A DNA stretch of 64,000 bases from Edolisoma coerulescens. Taxonomy: Eukaryota; Chordata; Aves; Passeriformes; Campephagidae. Position numbers and translations under genes: made by a program. Shown here piece by piece: positions 37,390-48,200 of the stretch. Below the pieces are notes generated by a model. That model saw nothing but the letters and a program-made list of their open reading frames with translations. It was not told the origin of the DNA and did not search any database. Each line of letters opens with the position of its first letter. Within the stretch, counting starts at the first letter, position 1. The DNA lies in the NCBI GenBank assembly GCA_013397115.1, contig VWZW01004375.1, forward strand, positions 339,913 to 403,912. Reading direction: 5' to 3'.

Positions 37390-38570
37390 CTTGCAGTCAT
37401 TATGTCTTACTCTGCTGCACTGAACTGGATGTGCCCTTTATCTGTCCATAAGCCTAATTTATTCAAATCATTTTAAATTTGCTTGCTCTGTGCACCATTT
37501 TACACTTACGTGCTATCAGCAAAAAATTCCGCTTTAAAAATTATATCCCCTGCAGGCCATTTATATAAAAGTTGAATAAAAATGGGTAGGGTGCTTAGAT
37601 TTGGGAGTACTGCCTTGTTCCTGTCCCTCTAGTCACCCTGAACTGTGCTGTTTTGCTGACACCTTGCTTCTTGTCCCACAGATAATTTTGAAGGCATTTG
37701 CTATTGTGCTTTCTCGGTACTGTGCTTTACTCATTCTCCAGAACAATCTCTCTGTGTCAGGTGCAGCACCAAATGAATCTCTTCCATCTGGATAAATTAT
37801 GCCCGTCACTTCACTTTTGACTCTCTGTTGGGAAATGTATTGAGAGAACTTAAAGCACATTTGACAGACATGACATGAATCCATCTGCCTCTCCGCCCAC
37901 GGGCTGGCCGTTTCTACATGTTGCATAACCCCATCCCATATTAATGTTTCCAATATCCGTTCTGTGGCTGCAGCTAGGATTACTGGTGAATGGGCTTCTA
38001 AATCCTCTCTTGACATTAAAAATAATAAAATAAATCTTTCTTTTTTTGTTGTTTGTTGTTTGGTTTGGTTTGGGTTTAGATACTATTATTTTTAAAAGGT
38101 AAAGTTGGAGTAGTTACTTTCTAGGCATGTCCAGATATACCATCCTCAGGAAGCTATCAGGCACTATTACTAAAGGTTTGCCAATTTCCCTTGCTATTTC
38201 CTTCCAAATTCGGAGATGCAGTTAATCTAAGTCTCAGGTCCTGTCAACTTTTAATAGTTCTAATTAACTAACTACCTGTCCAGATTGGATCATAAAGTCT
38301 TTTAACGTTTCATTTTTTCCCCTCATGAAAATGGATCCCTGTTTCCGGGATGTGACCTTCAACTTCTTCTGTAAATACTCAGGCAAAGGATATTAATTCA
38401 GTCTCAGTGCAGCATCAGTCTCATCTGTCACTGACTTCTCACTCATTCCCTTTGATGGCCTCACTGATTCCATCCCTGGTCATCTGCTTTTCATATATCA
38501 GATGAAAGATCTCCATTGAGTTTCTTCACATCCTTGCCATTTTTTAAAAAGCATTTGCTACTCCAGCGTT
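37390..38570 (-). mobile_element. Ancient CR1-type LINE remnant, reverse-transcriptase side
   Basis: A badly decayed CR1 copy in minus orientation. The plus strand shows the family order. Near 37510-37590 is the stretch for the RT interior (GCTATCAGCAAAAAATTCCG, then GTTGAATAAAAATGGGTAGG). Near 38110-38280 is the segment upstream of the RT core. Near 38375-38440 is the segment with CTCAGGCAAAGGATATTAAT, and near 38485-38545 the segment with TTTCATATATCAGATGAAAG. All frames are broken. I recognised this by landmark order and not by alignment, so edges are approximate. Confidence 0.6.
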
Positions 38571-39719
38571 TCCTGCCAGTGTTTATAATTGCTCCATTTT
38601 GAACACAATGTCGTTGGCAGACCTGCTAAGTAGTATAATAACAGTGCAATAGAGGAAACTGAAACCATGGTTGGGGCCTGGGTGGCAAACGTCTCTGGAT
38701 CTGGATATATTGAGGTGGAAGTGGCTCTACTTCTACGTCGCGTGGCACAAGACCAGAACCTGGCCTTGGATGCGAAATAGCTCATAAATTACCCAAGGCT
38801 TTTAAGCACGGCATAGTGGCGATGCTGCCTCGTGTTAAGAGCTCTGAACAATGTTTTGTAGGGCAATCACATAGAAACATGAAACTTGCCAGAACACCAT
38901 TTGGAAGAAAGCTTCTATTTCCTCATGAAGAAAAATATCTGACCTGGTTCTGAAGTAAATCCCTTTTTCTTCCTAGAAGGTTATAACTGCTGTATGTCTA
39001 CGCTAGGGGTTTTTTTGTGGCACCTTGGTAAATTTTTGTGTTTGATTACACGGCTATGTTTGATTTACAGTGTTGTGTTCCATCCCACTGTCATTATAAG
39101 CTCAAGTCCCCTCCTGATAAACTTTTTCCTTTCACGCATGAAGATGTTACACATCAGAGACCTGCTGTGAGGTTCCCCATATGCAGGAGGGGCATGGACG
39201 GAGTTGCCTTGGGAGGGATGTTTCTGGTGTGCAGCTGAGGTGACTCCTGACAGCTCTGTGACCCTGAAAGCACATCTGAGAGGCAGCTAAAACATAAACA
39301 GGCCCCCAAGCCTGCAGGCATTGCTCGCCTGCTTTTGCAGATTATTAAGCAGATCAAAAGAGGGCAGAGGTGATGTAAAACTACCAGTTTATCTATGAGG
39401 TCTCTGTAGCCTGCTTGAGAGATGGCAGGTTTGCCGGTGGGCTGCAGAAGGCACACTGCTTGTACCAGCACTTTGCACTGGAGCAGAGCTGTGTAGTGGG
39501 ATGAGGGGTTTTTTTGTAGGACCAGCTGTTGCTCCCGCGAGGATGTGTAGCCACGGCAACTTGTACCTCTGCCCTCTGTTTTGGAGGGTTTGCACACCTT
39601 GTAGCTGGAGTAGAGAATGCTGCTGCAGAAGGTCTTTTAGCTTAGCAGTCACTGCACCTTCTACCTTTTTTTTTGGTTTTGTACCTTAATGTCCTAAATC
39701 ATATTCTCTGTGTTGCTTA
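38571..39719. other. Spacer inside the ancient CR1 span
   Basis: This stretch lies between the two recognisable parts of the ancient CR1. It may be the unrecognisable middle of that element plus later insertions. A 147-codon minus frame (39154-39597) has no known domain. Nothing else was recognised. Confidence 0.4.
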
Positions 39720-40010
39720 ATACCACATCTGGCATTCTTCCCTTCCTTGTCGGTTATGTACACATTAAATTAGAAAGCAGTCCTCTACCAGATCAAGCTT
39801 TGCTTCCTCCCCTTAATCTACTCTGAGGTCTAGATAATTAAACTCTCCCACTATCGCTGCCACAGTCTTTCACATGTTTTGCTTCTTATGTGCTGTGCGT
39901 CACACCTCCTTCCCAGTCAAACTGTGCACAACACATTCATTTTAGTACATCTCCAGTGCAGGTATAATCCACAGTGCTCTGCTACAACCTAGTTTATCCC
40001 TGGCTTCAAT
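39720..40010 (-). mobile_element. Ancient CR1-type LINE remnant, endonuclease side
   Basis: This continues the 37.4-38.6 kb remnant in the expected direction. The words CTCTACCAGATCAAGCTTTG (near 39783) and GTCTAGATAATTAAACTCTC (near 39829) fit the endonuclease-encoding part of old CR1 copies, read in minus orientation. No open frame remains. The call depends on the neighbouring remnant being the same insertion. Confidence 0.5.
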
Positions 40011-40989
40011 CTTCAAGATGGGCCAGATTGTCTTTTGGAAACATTAGAGGCCTCCAGAGATGAAAAAGGAAGGGAGGGAAAACCAGAAATATTTCTCTGA
40101 TTCTTTGTGCATAAGGCATGCTCAGCTCTAGCCAAGTCTTTATTAATTTAAATTCAAAATTGTTCCAACTTTATTTCAAAATACAAATAAGGTGTTGCAC
40201 TTCAGTACACTGTTGTTTTCCAGTTCAACTTTTTCAGTCAGCAAAAGCATAAATAATATAAAATGTGATATCACTTGAGGAAAAAAATTCTGGTGTTCTT
40301 TGTCATGTTCTGTAGTGGAAATACCACTAGACAGCATCAGAGATTTAAATATGTTGGTCTGTCTCAGGACACGACCTGCTTCCAACTTGCTCTGAAAAAG
40401 AAATACAGAAATTCTCATTTCAGTTGTTTTTATTTTGCTGTCCGTGTTTTTCTCTGATTTGACATGTGATCATCAAAAGTCTTTCTGCCAACCAGTGTAG
40501 GTATTTTTTAGTGCCCACGGGGTGTTAAATATTGGTGTTTATGTTAAAGTTCAAGCAAGTACATGGTTGTGCTTTAGCATAGTGCTTGCTGTTTCTTTCC
40601 CACATGGGAAGACAACAATTTCCTTGGTAGTTTGGTTTCGTGAAGGTGGTTAGGGGCCTGTGTAAGCAATAGCAGTGCTTTGCCTTCAGAACTGATAGTA
40701 TTTAGAGGCCAAAACAGCAAGAAAAATTCCCTGAGATCTGAGCGTATTGTGTTTGGTCAGGATTACCGAGGAAAGAAGTACTTCAAATGTTTGTGTAGAA
40801 ATGACATTGGAAATCTCCACGTGGCTGCTTTACACTGGAAACCTAGGTGGAAGAGAGATCCTCACCACTGCCTGCCCATGTACCTGCCATCACCACAGCC
40901 AGAAAGACTCGTGAGGATCGTGCGTGTCTTCTACTGCTCAGCTCAACACTGAGGTTGGAAGGGTCAGCTTTTCCTTTTTTTATTTCCAG
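40011..40989. other. Noncoding DNA before the first candidate exon
   Basis: No feature was recognised except a long pyrimidine tract at about 40968-40989, which forms the acceptor of the candidate exon that follows. A 90-codon plus frame at 40680-40952 has no recognisable domain. Confidence 0.45.
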
Positions 40990-41127
40990 CTGAAGGGCCT
41001 TCTCAGGGAGTCCTCTGTGTTGTTCTCCAGCAGCAGACAGCGCATCAAATCATGGGCTGCATCTTTCCACCCCTCTTTTGTTGCAGAAGAGGGCCAGCTG
41101 CCTCCATACCCTTTTCTCCCTGAGCAG
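40990..41127 (+). CDS. Candidate internal coding exon 1 of an unidentified gene
   Basis: I do not recognise the product. The segment is bounded by near-ideal splice signals: a pyrimidine tract ending TTTATTTCCAG at 40989 and a donor GAGCAG|GTAAGTG at 41127/41128. It is 138 bp, exactly 46 codons, open in phase 0 at both ends. The reading begins LKGLLRESSVLFSSSRQ and ends EEGQLPPYPFLPEQ. There are no membrane segments or known motifs. A second frame stays open for most of the length, so openness alone is weak evidence; the splice sites carry the case. Phase 0 at its end fits the segment at 43619. An upstream exon would be needed, and I could not find one. It could instead belong to a noncoding transcript. 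Confidence 0.38.
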
Positions 41128-43618
41128 GTAAGTGACTGTCGCTGTTACGTTTGCCAGCCCCCCTGGGAGACTGGCGAATGAAGCTGTGCTCCTGAGACCT
41201 GAACATATAATTTGCAACACGCAATTTATGTCGCATCATACCTAGCTGGAGCTCTAGTGCCTGGAGTACCCGAAATACATCTACAAATAGATCACGTCAT
41301 GTCAAAAATGAAATGGAAGGTGATAGTAATTGTGGACTATATAATTAGAAAGCAAGAATCAGAGTGTCTAACTAATGGCAACACCTGGAATACCTGCGCA
41401 AAAAGCTAATCAAAAGTCAACTTGAAATCCAGGGAAAGCCCATATATGGCTGTTTCTGCCCCTTGAAAAAACTGCTCAGAACATTGCAAATTGCACTCTG
41501 ATCACATTTCTGCTGGTGTGAACCACACGGAAATAAAGCATAAAACAATAATCTGACTTTTTAAGAAGGCTACATCCACATAAATATACAAAGCTGGACA
41601 CAGTAGGTTTTTCTAAATGTAGAATCTATCTATAAAATCATGGCGATTCCAAGTCTAATAAAGTTTGCTTGATGTTATGGAGCCTAAAAGTCTGTCAGAA
41701 GTACAGGGTAGGAGGAGAAGGAGGAGGGAGAAGCAGCTTTAGGGCCATGTGAAAACAAAGCCTTTCTTCTCTCCTTTTAAATATTTCTGCTGAGCCTGAT
41801 TGAACACAGGATGAAAAGCTGCTGTCTTGAGATTTGAGGAAAGCAAAGGATTTCTGTTTCCACTATTACATTGAAAAGTTCTTTACTGCATGAAAGGTCA
41901 TCCCTTCTAAATGTCCTCAGACTTGTGGCTTAAGTTTTGGGGGAACAGAGCTGCTGGTACCATGGAAATCTACAATAGGATGTGGTATCTCTGAGTAGTC
42001 CATGTGGCCAGGAACATTTGCTCTCTGTTTTTTGTATTAATTTTACATTGAACCTTGGGTTAAATATTTTGAGAATGAGGTTTTTACTTGTAAAAGTGGT
42101 GTGGTGGCATAGAGGGGTGGTGTGCTTTGACAAGAACTCTGTTATTACATGGTAAGAATGGCAGGGTAATGATCTGAGGTGTTGTACTGAGACTGGCAGT
42201 CACAGTGTCAGTACGAGCAGGGGGCTCTTCCAGAATCGGGCCTACATATTTGATGTTGGTTTTGAGCTGATGTTTCTCTCTATTATCTAGATTGTCAAAA
42301 CCACACCTAGCATCCATTAGAGCCTTGTCATGACAATTGTTTGGAAAAAAAGCCAAAACCCTTCTAGAAAACATTCTTCTGTCAAAATATAGCATTTTAC
42401 AAAAATACAAAATGTTTCATGGAAGTGTGTTTCTTTCAGTGAAAATTTCTCACGGAAAACTTCTTTCTCAGGGCTAGGCTGCAATTTTTAGGGAAAAAGA
42501 AAAGAGAAGAGAAGATAAAATGACTCCCTGGGAAATGGTGTGACCAGCTGGGGCACTGGTGACCCCCTGTATGTCCAGCCTAGGTGTAGAGGTGATTTGT
42601 ACTGCATGTCTGCCTATCTACCTGCCTCTCCAATTTCTCCGAGCCTTGTCAGAGGTATTTTGTGGTGTGAATGGTTCACCGTTCTCCAGTCCAGAAAGTT
42701 ACTCTGTAAGTCAGGGGTTAGATTCCTGGTATCCACCATAGAGGCCAGAGTTCCTGTGGGGATAAAGCAGGACATGAATTTAAACTCACCTTTTCCACTT
42801 GTAAGCAAGAAATTTGGTCACTTTCTTATTACTCCTGTGGTGGATATGGGTCCAAATGTCCCTGTTAACTTTTTCACTTTTTAGAAGATTTTCATTCAAT
42901 GCTTAAGTGAAAGTCACCCCTGAAACTGGGCTTTCCCTTCTGTCCCTGAAATTGTTATATTCCTGATTGCTTTTCACATACATTGTCCATCAGGTAAAAC
43001 CACCATAAAAGGGGCTGTAGTCCAGCAGATGCTAGACCCAGTCATGCATGGTTGATATGCAGACATTACTAGCTGTCAGGGGAAGGTTTTTGTGTTTGGA
43101 TGAGAAGAAGGGGAAATCCAGCCTACCAAGGAGTATCTTCATTTGTGCTCACGTGATCTTCTCCTCAGTTTGAAGATGGTGCAGGCTCTTCTGTAAGGAG
43201 TAGCTGCTATTTTTGATGTTTGTAGTAAAAGCCAAAAGTTAGCTTCACTTTGAAGACAGGAGACGGTCGAAGTCAGCACCAGGTTCTGGCTGCTGCTATA
43301 TCTGAGTTGTGTAATATGCTAATGAAAATAGCGTTGGCATGAACAATGCACAGTTGTGCTTTCAACCATATTTTCAGGTCAAGAGCACCCTCTTGCATTC
43401 TCACTCAATTATGTATCAAAGTGGAGGGAAGAAGGACTGTAGTCTGCTTCCTCCTCACCTCATTTCATGCATATTTATTGTTTGAAGCAGGTGGGAAGAG
43501 GCAAGCAGGCTCATCTTGGACCCTGCTGTTGTAAGAGACTGGTCCATGGACAGCTCATACAGGAGCTGTGATCTCATCTTCTTCCTCCGTTCATGACCAA
43601 CCACAGCTTATCCCACAG
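41128..43618. other. Presumed intron or noncoding DNA
   Basis: This lies between two candidate exons. GGA-rich DNA occurs near 41707-41735 and a GA-rich patch near 42488-42520. A 114-codon plus frame (42540-42884) and a 108-codon minus frame (42084-42410) have no recognisable domain. No repeat family was recognised. Confidence 0.45.
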
Positions 43619-43871
43619 GAAGCATTTCCAAGAGAATCATGTATCACTGACATCTCCATCATAAACCACTTAAACACAGGAATCAAAAATTCACTTTTAG
43701 ACATTTCCATTGAAGTTGTTTTCAAAGAAAAATATGAAGAGGAAAACTCTGTTCTCCCTGATACGCTTATAAATCTGCTGAAATCAAGAGCTAAAATTGA
43801 AATAAGGCCTGGAAATTTTATCTTCTGGCTCAGAAAACAGGACTCTACAAAGGGCCTGATTCATTGTGGAG
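43619..43871 (+). CDS. Candidate internal coding exon 2 of an unidentified gene
   Basis: I do not recognise the product. A pyrimidine-rich stretch (43572-43600) leads to an acceptor at CCCACAG (43618), with a second possible acceptor 12 bp upstream that keeps the frame. The donor is GGAG|GTAAGC at 43871/43872. The 253-bp segment is open for 84 codons plus one base (phase 0 in, phase 1 out). The peptide looks like folded protein: it begins EAFPRESCITDISIINHLN, has alternating hydrophobics in DISIEVVFKEKYEEENSV, and ends IEIRPGNFIFWLRKQDSTKG followed by LIHCG. Composition is balanced and not repeat-like. The phases join cleanly to 40990-41127 upstream and to 47139-47212 downstream. This is the most protein-like segment in the window, but unproven. 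Confidence 0.42.
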
Positions 43872-44250
43872 GTAAGCCAAGTCCACACTAAATGTTCATA
43901 TTAATTTGATAATTTGATTTAGGACTTGACTGGTGAGGCAAGGTGACCCCCTAAATCATTCAAATAATCTGAATAATAGTTCAGTCAACTTGAACTATTC
44001 TTAAAATGTTATAAGATATTATTGAAGACAGGCACTGCTCTAACTGCAGAAGGGCACAGATTTGTAATGTATTATTATTGAGTGACTGGGCAGCCTAGTC
44101 CCAGGCTGTGATGCAAGTATGATGGGTGCTAGAAAAAACAAAGAATAAGGACAATAAGTCCCACATACTTTTCCAGGTGCAGGGGAGCCATATAATATTC
44201 AGGTATTAGTTCACTATTACAATACTTGGAGGTCTTTGTTCTGTGTCCAG

Positions 44251-44413
44251 TTGTCCAAGCCCAGCAACATGCAGACCTTCCAAGTGTCTAGTCTTGGAAA
44301 GCTCACCCATCAAGAAAAAGCACTTTTCCAAATGTCGTGCTGTGAATGGCAGCCTGGCCCCAAACCCAGTTCATCTGATCCACATGGAGGAGTGGATGGA
44401 ATGATGTGTGCAG
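44251..44413 (+). CDS. Candidate alternative exon (phase conflict with the preceding one)
   Basis: I do not recognise the product. The acceptor TTTGTTCTGTGTCCAG (44250) and the donor GTGCAG|GTAAGTT (44413/44414) are both strong. The 163-bp segment is open for 54 codons plus one base when entered in phase 0. Entered in phase 1, as required after 43619-43871, it hits a TAG after 13 codons. It can therefore follow 40990-41127 and precede 47139-47212, but cannot follow 43619-43871 without truncating the product. It may be a mutually exclusive exon, a premature-stop cassette, part of a noncoding RNA or a chance splice pair. Confidence 0.28.
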
Positions 44414-46094
44414 GTAAGTTGCTTGGATGGCTTTGGAATAGAAGGGAAAACTGCAGTCTTGTATATTGTGTGGTTGAAGCTACAGGTGAAGTAATATGTC
44501 ACGTTTCCTATTGTAACTCCACATCGCAAATATAGCCTTATTTGGGGGAATAATGTGGGAGATACTGCTTTTTATTTACAAACTGTTTATTTGTAGTAAT
44601 TGTATGAATTTGAACAAAATGATGCAGGGTTTTTATTTATTTGAAATAAGAAAAAGAAGATCTACAGAATTCATGTGTTCCAACTAAAAATCTCCAATAC
44701 TCTATTATTAAATCATTAAAACACTTTAAACTAAATTGGTTGTAATGTTTTTATGAACGGCTAGCTTGTGAAGGCAGCAGTTTTCTACCATATGCAAGAA
44801 AAAGCATTTCACATGCATGAAAAACTAGTGCACCAAATTCCAGGCTATAAATAAGGCAATTGTAAAATGTAAATGCTCAGAAACACTAGCAAACTTCAGC
44901 CAAAAAAGCAGGGATCAGAAATTTATACCCTCGTTATTGGTAATTACAGTCACATTCTTTACTGATCTGTATTCCCAGCCAACACATAAAAGTGTCCTGG
45001 TGCATTACCTGCTCAGAACTGAGTTACCCTGAACACACATGTTCCAGAAAGCAAATCTGTGGCCATGCTAGCACATGGAGCTCTGCATGTGCTGCTGTAA
45101 ATGTATCTGTCTACCTTTTAAGCAAAGTAACTGAAAGCCCCTCAGGGTGTTCTTACGAAATGTAAATTCACTGACTTGGAGACCTCAGCATAAAATCACT
45201 GCTTTTAGTGGATGGCAGTTTAACCCCCTCCTTCCCATAATAAAGTGAGGAAAAAGAAATTCAGTCCCATGGTTGTTTTTATGTACATGCAGCATTTGTC
45301 TTTTTTCTTCTTCTTTGACAAAATAAGTAATTTAGGCATCTAAAGTAATGTAGACATCTAAAAGTAGCTGCTTTTTCTTTTTTTAACAGAAATAAACAAT
45401 AAATTCTTAATGCCCTCGTGACAGATTAATCTCAACCTGTCAATAATTCATATTTGAAGCTTCCGCTATTCAAGAAGGAATTGTGAGGAAAGATGAGCCT
45501 TCTTTTAGGTTCAGGCTGATGCCTCCTGCCAAATATTAATATGCTTACGAAAAAACCCCCACACATGGGAGCTTAAATTCATTAGCGGTTGTCTTGTAAA
45601 TATTTTGACAATACTGCATGAATCACATGGTTTTCTTTGAATGATGTGCACACACACATGATTAATGTGTCTTAAAAAGTCCAACTGCCTAGTCTTGGTT
45701 ACATAAAATTACCCATCCAGAGTGGCAAGCATCTACATGCTTGACTTCAGGGGAACTGCAGCAGTTCCGTCATACCTGATAACTAGGCCCCTTTCAGTGT
45801 ACAGTGGGGTGCCAAGTGCTGCCTGTCCAGTTCCAAGGCCACTGAACTGTAGCCATGAAGCAAGAGCCGTAGGTGATGAGAGCTTGTTGCCTGGAAGACT
45901 GCTGTGACTCGAGCGCCTTCAAGAGTCAGTCATTCAAGTCTAAAAGTAATTTTGTAGTAAGATGGCTTTCTTGACTGGACAGAAATTTCAGGACCTGTTA
46001 CGGAAGTCCACAGTACTGTTGGCCAAATTCTGATCACCTCAATTTGAAAAAGGGGGATCTAAGAAATTACACAAGTCAGAACCAAAATTTCTCA
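44414..46094. other. Presumed intron or noncoding DNA
   Basis: No gene was recognised. The interval 45390-45660 is AT-rich. It contains the palindromic paired-type word AGATTAATCT near 45423, several TAAT and ATTA cores and no open frame, so it could be a regulatory element. The rest shows nothing recognisable. Confidence 0.45.
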
Positions 46095-46785
46095 TTGAAT
46101 CAGAGAATGGTTTGGGTTGGAAGGGACCTTAAAGGTCATGTAGTTCTACCACCAGAGCCCCATCCAACCTGGCCTTGAACACTTCCAGCGATGGGGCATC
46201 CACAGCTTCTTTGAGCAATCTTTTCTAATGTCTTACCACCCTCAAAGTAAAGAATTTCTTCCTACTTTCTGATCTAAACTTACTCTCTTTCAGTTTGAGA
46301 ATTCCCTGTTGTCCTGTCACTACATTCCCTTGTACATAGTCTCTCCCCATCTTTCTTGTAAACTTCTTAATTCTTGTGGGTACTGGAAGGCTGCAATGAG
46401 GCCTCCCCATAGCCTTCTCTTCTCCAGGCTGAACCGACCCAATTGTCTCAGCCTTTCCTTGTAGGAGAGGTTCTCCATCCATCTAATCATTTTGGTGGCC
46501 TCCTCTGGACTCACTCCAACAGATCCATGTCCTTCCTGTGCTGAGAGCCCCAAAGCTGATGCAGCCCTGCAGGTGGGGTCTCACCAGAGCAGAGCAGAGG
46601 GGCAGAATCCCCTCCCTCACCCCCTGGCCGCACTGCTCTGGATGCAGCCCAGGACACGTTTGGCTCTCTGGACTGTGAGTGCACATTGCTGGGTCATGTC
46701 CAACCTCTCATCCCCCAGCACCCCCAAGTCCTTCTCAGCAGGGCTGCTCTCAGTCTGTTCATCTCCCAGCCCGTATTGATAAGGT
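46095..46785 (-). mobile_element. CR1 LINE, 5'-truncated
   Basis: This CR1 copy of about 690 bp is in minus orientation. The plus strand starts with the CR1 3'-end signature (AGAATGGTTTGGGTTGGAAG at about 46103). It runs backwards through the ORF2 C-terminal region: minus-strand frames show SRKKFFTLRVVRH near 46225-46265, SLEKRRLWGGLIAAFQY near 46385-46440 and a block near 46617-46799 with SSPAEKDLGVLGDERLDM. It ends at about 46785 in the region just after the RT catalytic box, so the copy is truncated and inactive. Frameshifts separate the pieces. It lies in the presumed intron before the candidate terminal exon. Confidence 0.95.
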
Positions 46786-47138
46786 GTAAACTTCCTCACA
46801 AAAGACTTCCTTTTTTCTGTTACTTTTTCATCCTATTGAAAGCAGTTAATGGAAAGTCACCAGTCTTAATGCATTTCAATAAGCTGATTCTCTTTGGGAT
46901 CTATCAAAGGCAATGATAAAACAACCTTGAGTTTTAAAGCATAGTGACACTTTATGTAAAAATGTTCTCCAGGATTTTTTCTGTATGTTGCTAATGATGT
47001 AAACAATAAGCTTTCTTCCATTTAAAAGTTAAAATGCTACTTTTCCTTGTCCAGTTCTCCAAATTTGTTCGGGCTCTAGTCATCACGTCTCTGTTCTTTT
47101 TGTTTTTCGTCGCCACCTTTTTTTTTCTCCTTTTTCAG
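46786..47138. other. Noncoding DNA ending in a strong acceptor
   Basis: Nothing was recognised except a long pyrimidine tract at about 47118-47138 (TTTTTTTTCTCCTTTTTCAG), which would serve the terminal candidate exon. Confidence 0.5.
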
Positions 47139-47212
47139 GTGAAGCAAACTTATTTCAAAGACTTGCCAATTCATACTGGTTGTCTCCTATCCTAAGTGCT
47201 ATACAAACATAG
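47139..47212 (+). CDS. Candidate terminal coding exon of an unidentified gene
   Basis: I do not recognise the product. Immediately after a strong pyrimidine tract and CAG at 47138, entry in phase 1 reads GEANLFQRLANSYWLSPILS, then AIQT and a TAG stop at 47210-47212. The phase matches the exit phase of both 43619-43871 and 44251-44413. The joined C-terminus would be short and mildly hydrophobic. No AATAAA lies close by; the first I see is near 47827, about 600 bp downstream. With only 24 codons, openness is not informative, and the case rests on acceptor strength and phase. Confidence 0.3.
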
Positions 47213-48200
47213 AGAAAGAAACAGTCCCTTCCCTGATGATCTAAAACAAGAAGGAGCTGATGGAGATGTACTAAAATAGGCCTTGCAGGTCAGTGATGTT
47301 GGCTGGTGGGCTTGATTGAACAAGCTAGGAAAAAATGTCATTGGCAGTACACAAATTGCAAAATTTTATTCAGTGCCAGATCAGAGATGTGTGCAGAAGC
47401 CAGGGAGACCTTTCTCACGATATGCTAAGGGAACAGGTCTCGCTCATTCTGTTCTCGGGGCTGTGTATGAGCTGCTTGACAAAGCTTAAAGGGTACCTCG
47501 TAGGGCTACAAGCAAGGGTGCAGTCCTGCCTGCCCCCAAGGGAATAGGTAAGAGGAAAGCCACCTGAGCCCTCCTATTATATCATGCATTGTTCCTGATG
47601 TGCCTAATTTATTTCTCTGAGCCAGTGTGGTACTGCCACTGTCTCCTCTGAATTAATCACAGCTGGTTTCTCAACCCAAGCACATTCTTACAGAAACTTG
47701 TTTCTCTCTCCCATGAATGCATGCAAGAAAGTGCTATTTTTCAAATGTAGTCACATTTTAGATTAGAACTCGATGATATAAGCACAAGACACGTCATTAA
47801 CTATAGGAATCTGTTAATACTCATAATCAATAAATGGGTACAGGGCTGTTTCTTGTATTACAGTCACAAAGCGATGCGTAGTGTTTGCTAACTGCTGTTC
47901 ACTTCTAAATACTGCATGTTACTCACTCATTAATTGCTGCCACAATTTGCAGGAATTATTCCATAATTAATTGGCCTCTAAAACACTCTGCTGTATCTCT
48001 TTCACATTGGGGAAGTGCTATTCAACATACGATTTTTCATACAAGTTTTTCGTACAAGCTTTGCTAAAGCTCTTTGAACATGTCATCTTGGCAGATAAAA
48101 ACATGACATGGGAATGGCTACAAGAAATGGGAATGACTACAAGAAATGAGATAGTGTGAAAAGTTTTGGAAGCAGTGAAATATCACTATTAAATGTAAAA
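47213..48200. other. Presumed 3' UTR or intergenic DNA
   Basis: This would hold the 3' ends of the plus-strand candidate chain and of the minus-strand candidate frame. AATAAA occurs on the plus strand near 47827 and its reverse complement near 47609. The AT-rich block 47900-47990 contains CATTAATTGC and CATAATTAATTGG, homeodomain-like words. Confidence 0.4.
48110..48147. repeat. 19-bp tandem duplication
   Basis: Two copies of a 19-bp unit (GGGAATGGCTACAAGAAAT and the same with GACT for GGCT) at 48110-48128 and 48129-48147, with one mismatch. Confidence 0.9.

Noticed and set aside
47335..47547. 70-codon plus frame ending at a GTAAGA donor-like site
   Set aside because: The stop codon TAG sits directly at the presumed donor, so the frame cannot continue as a coding exon.
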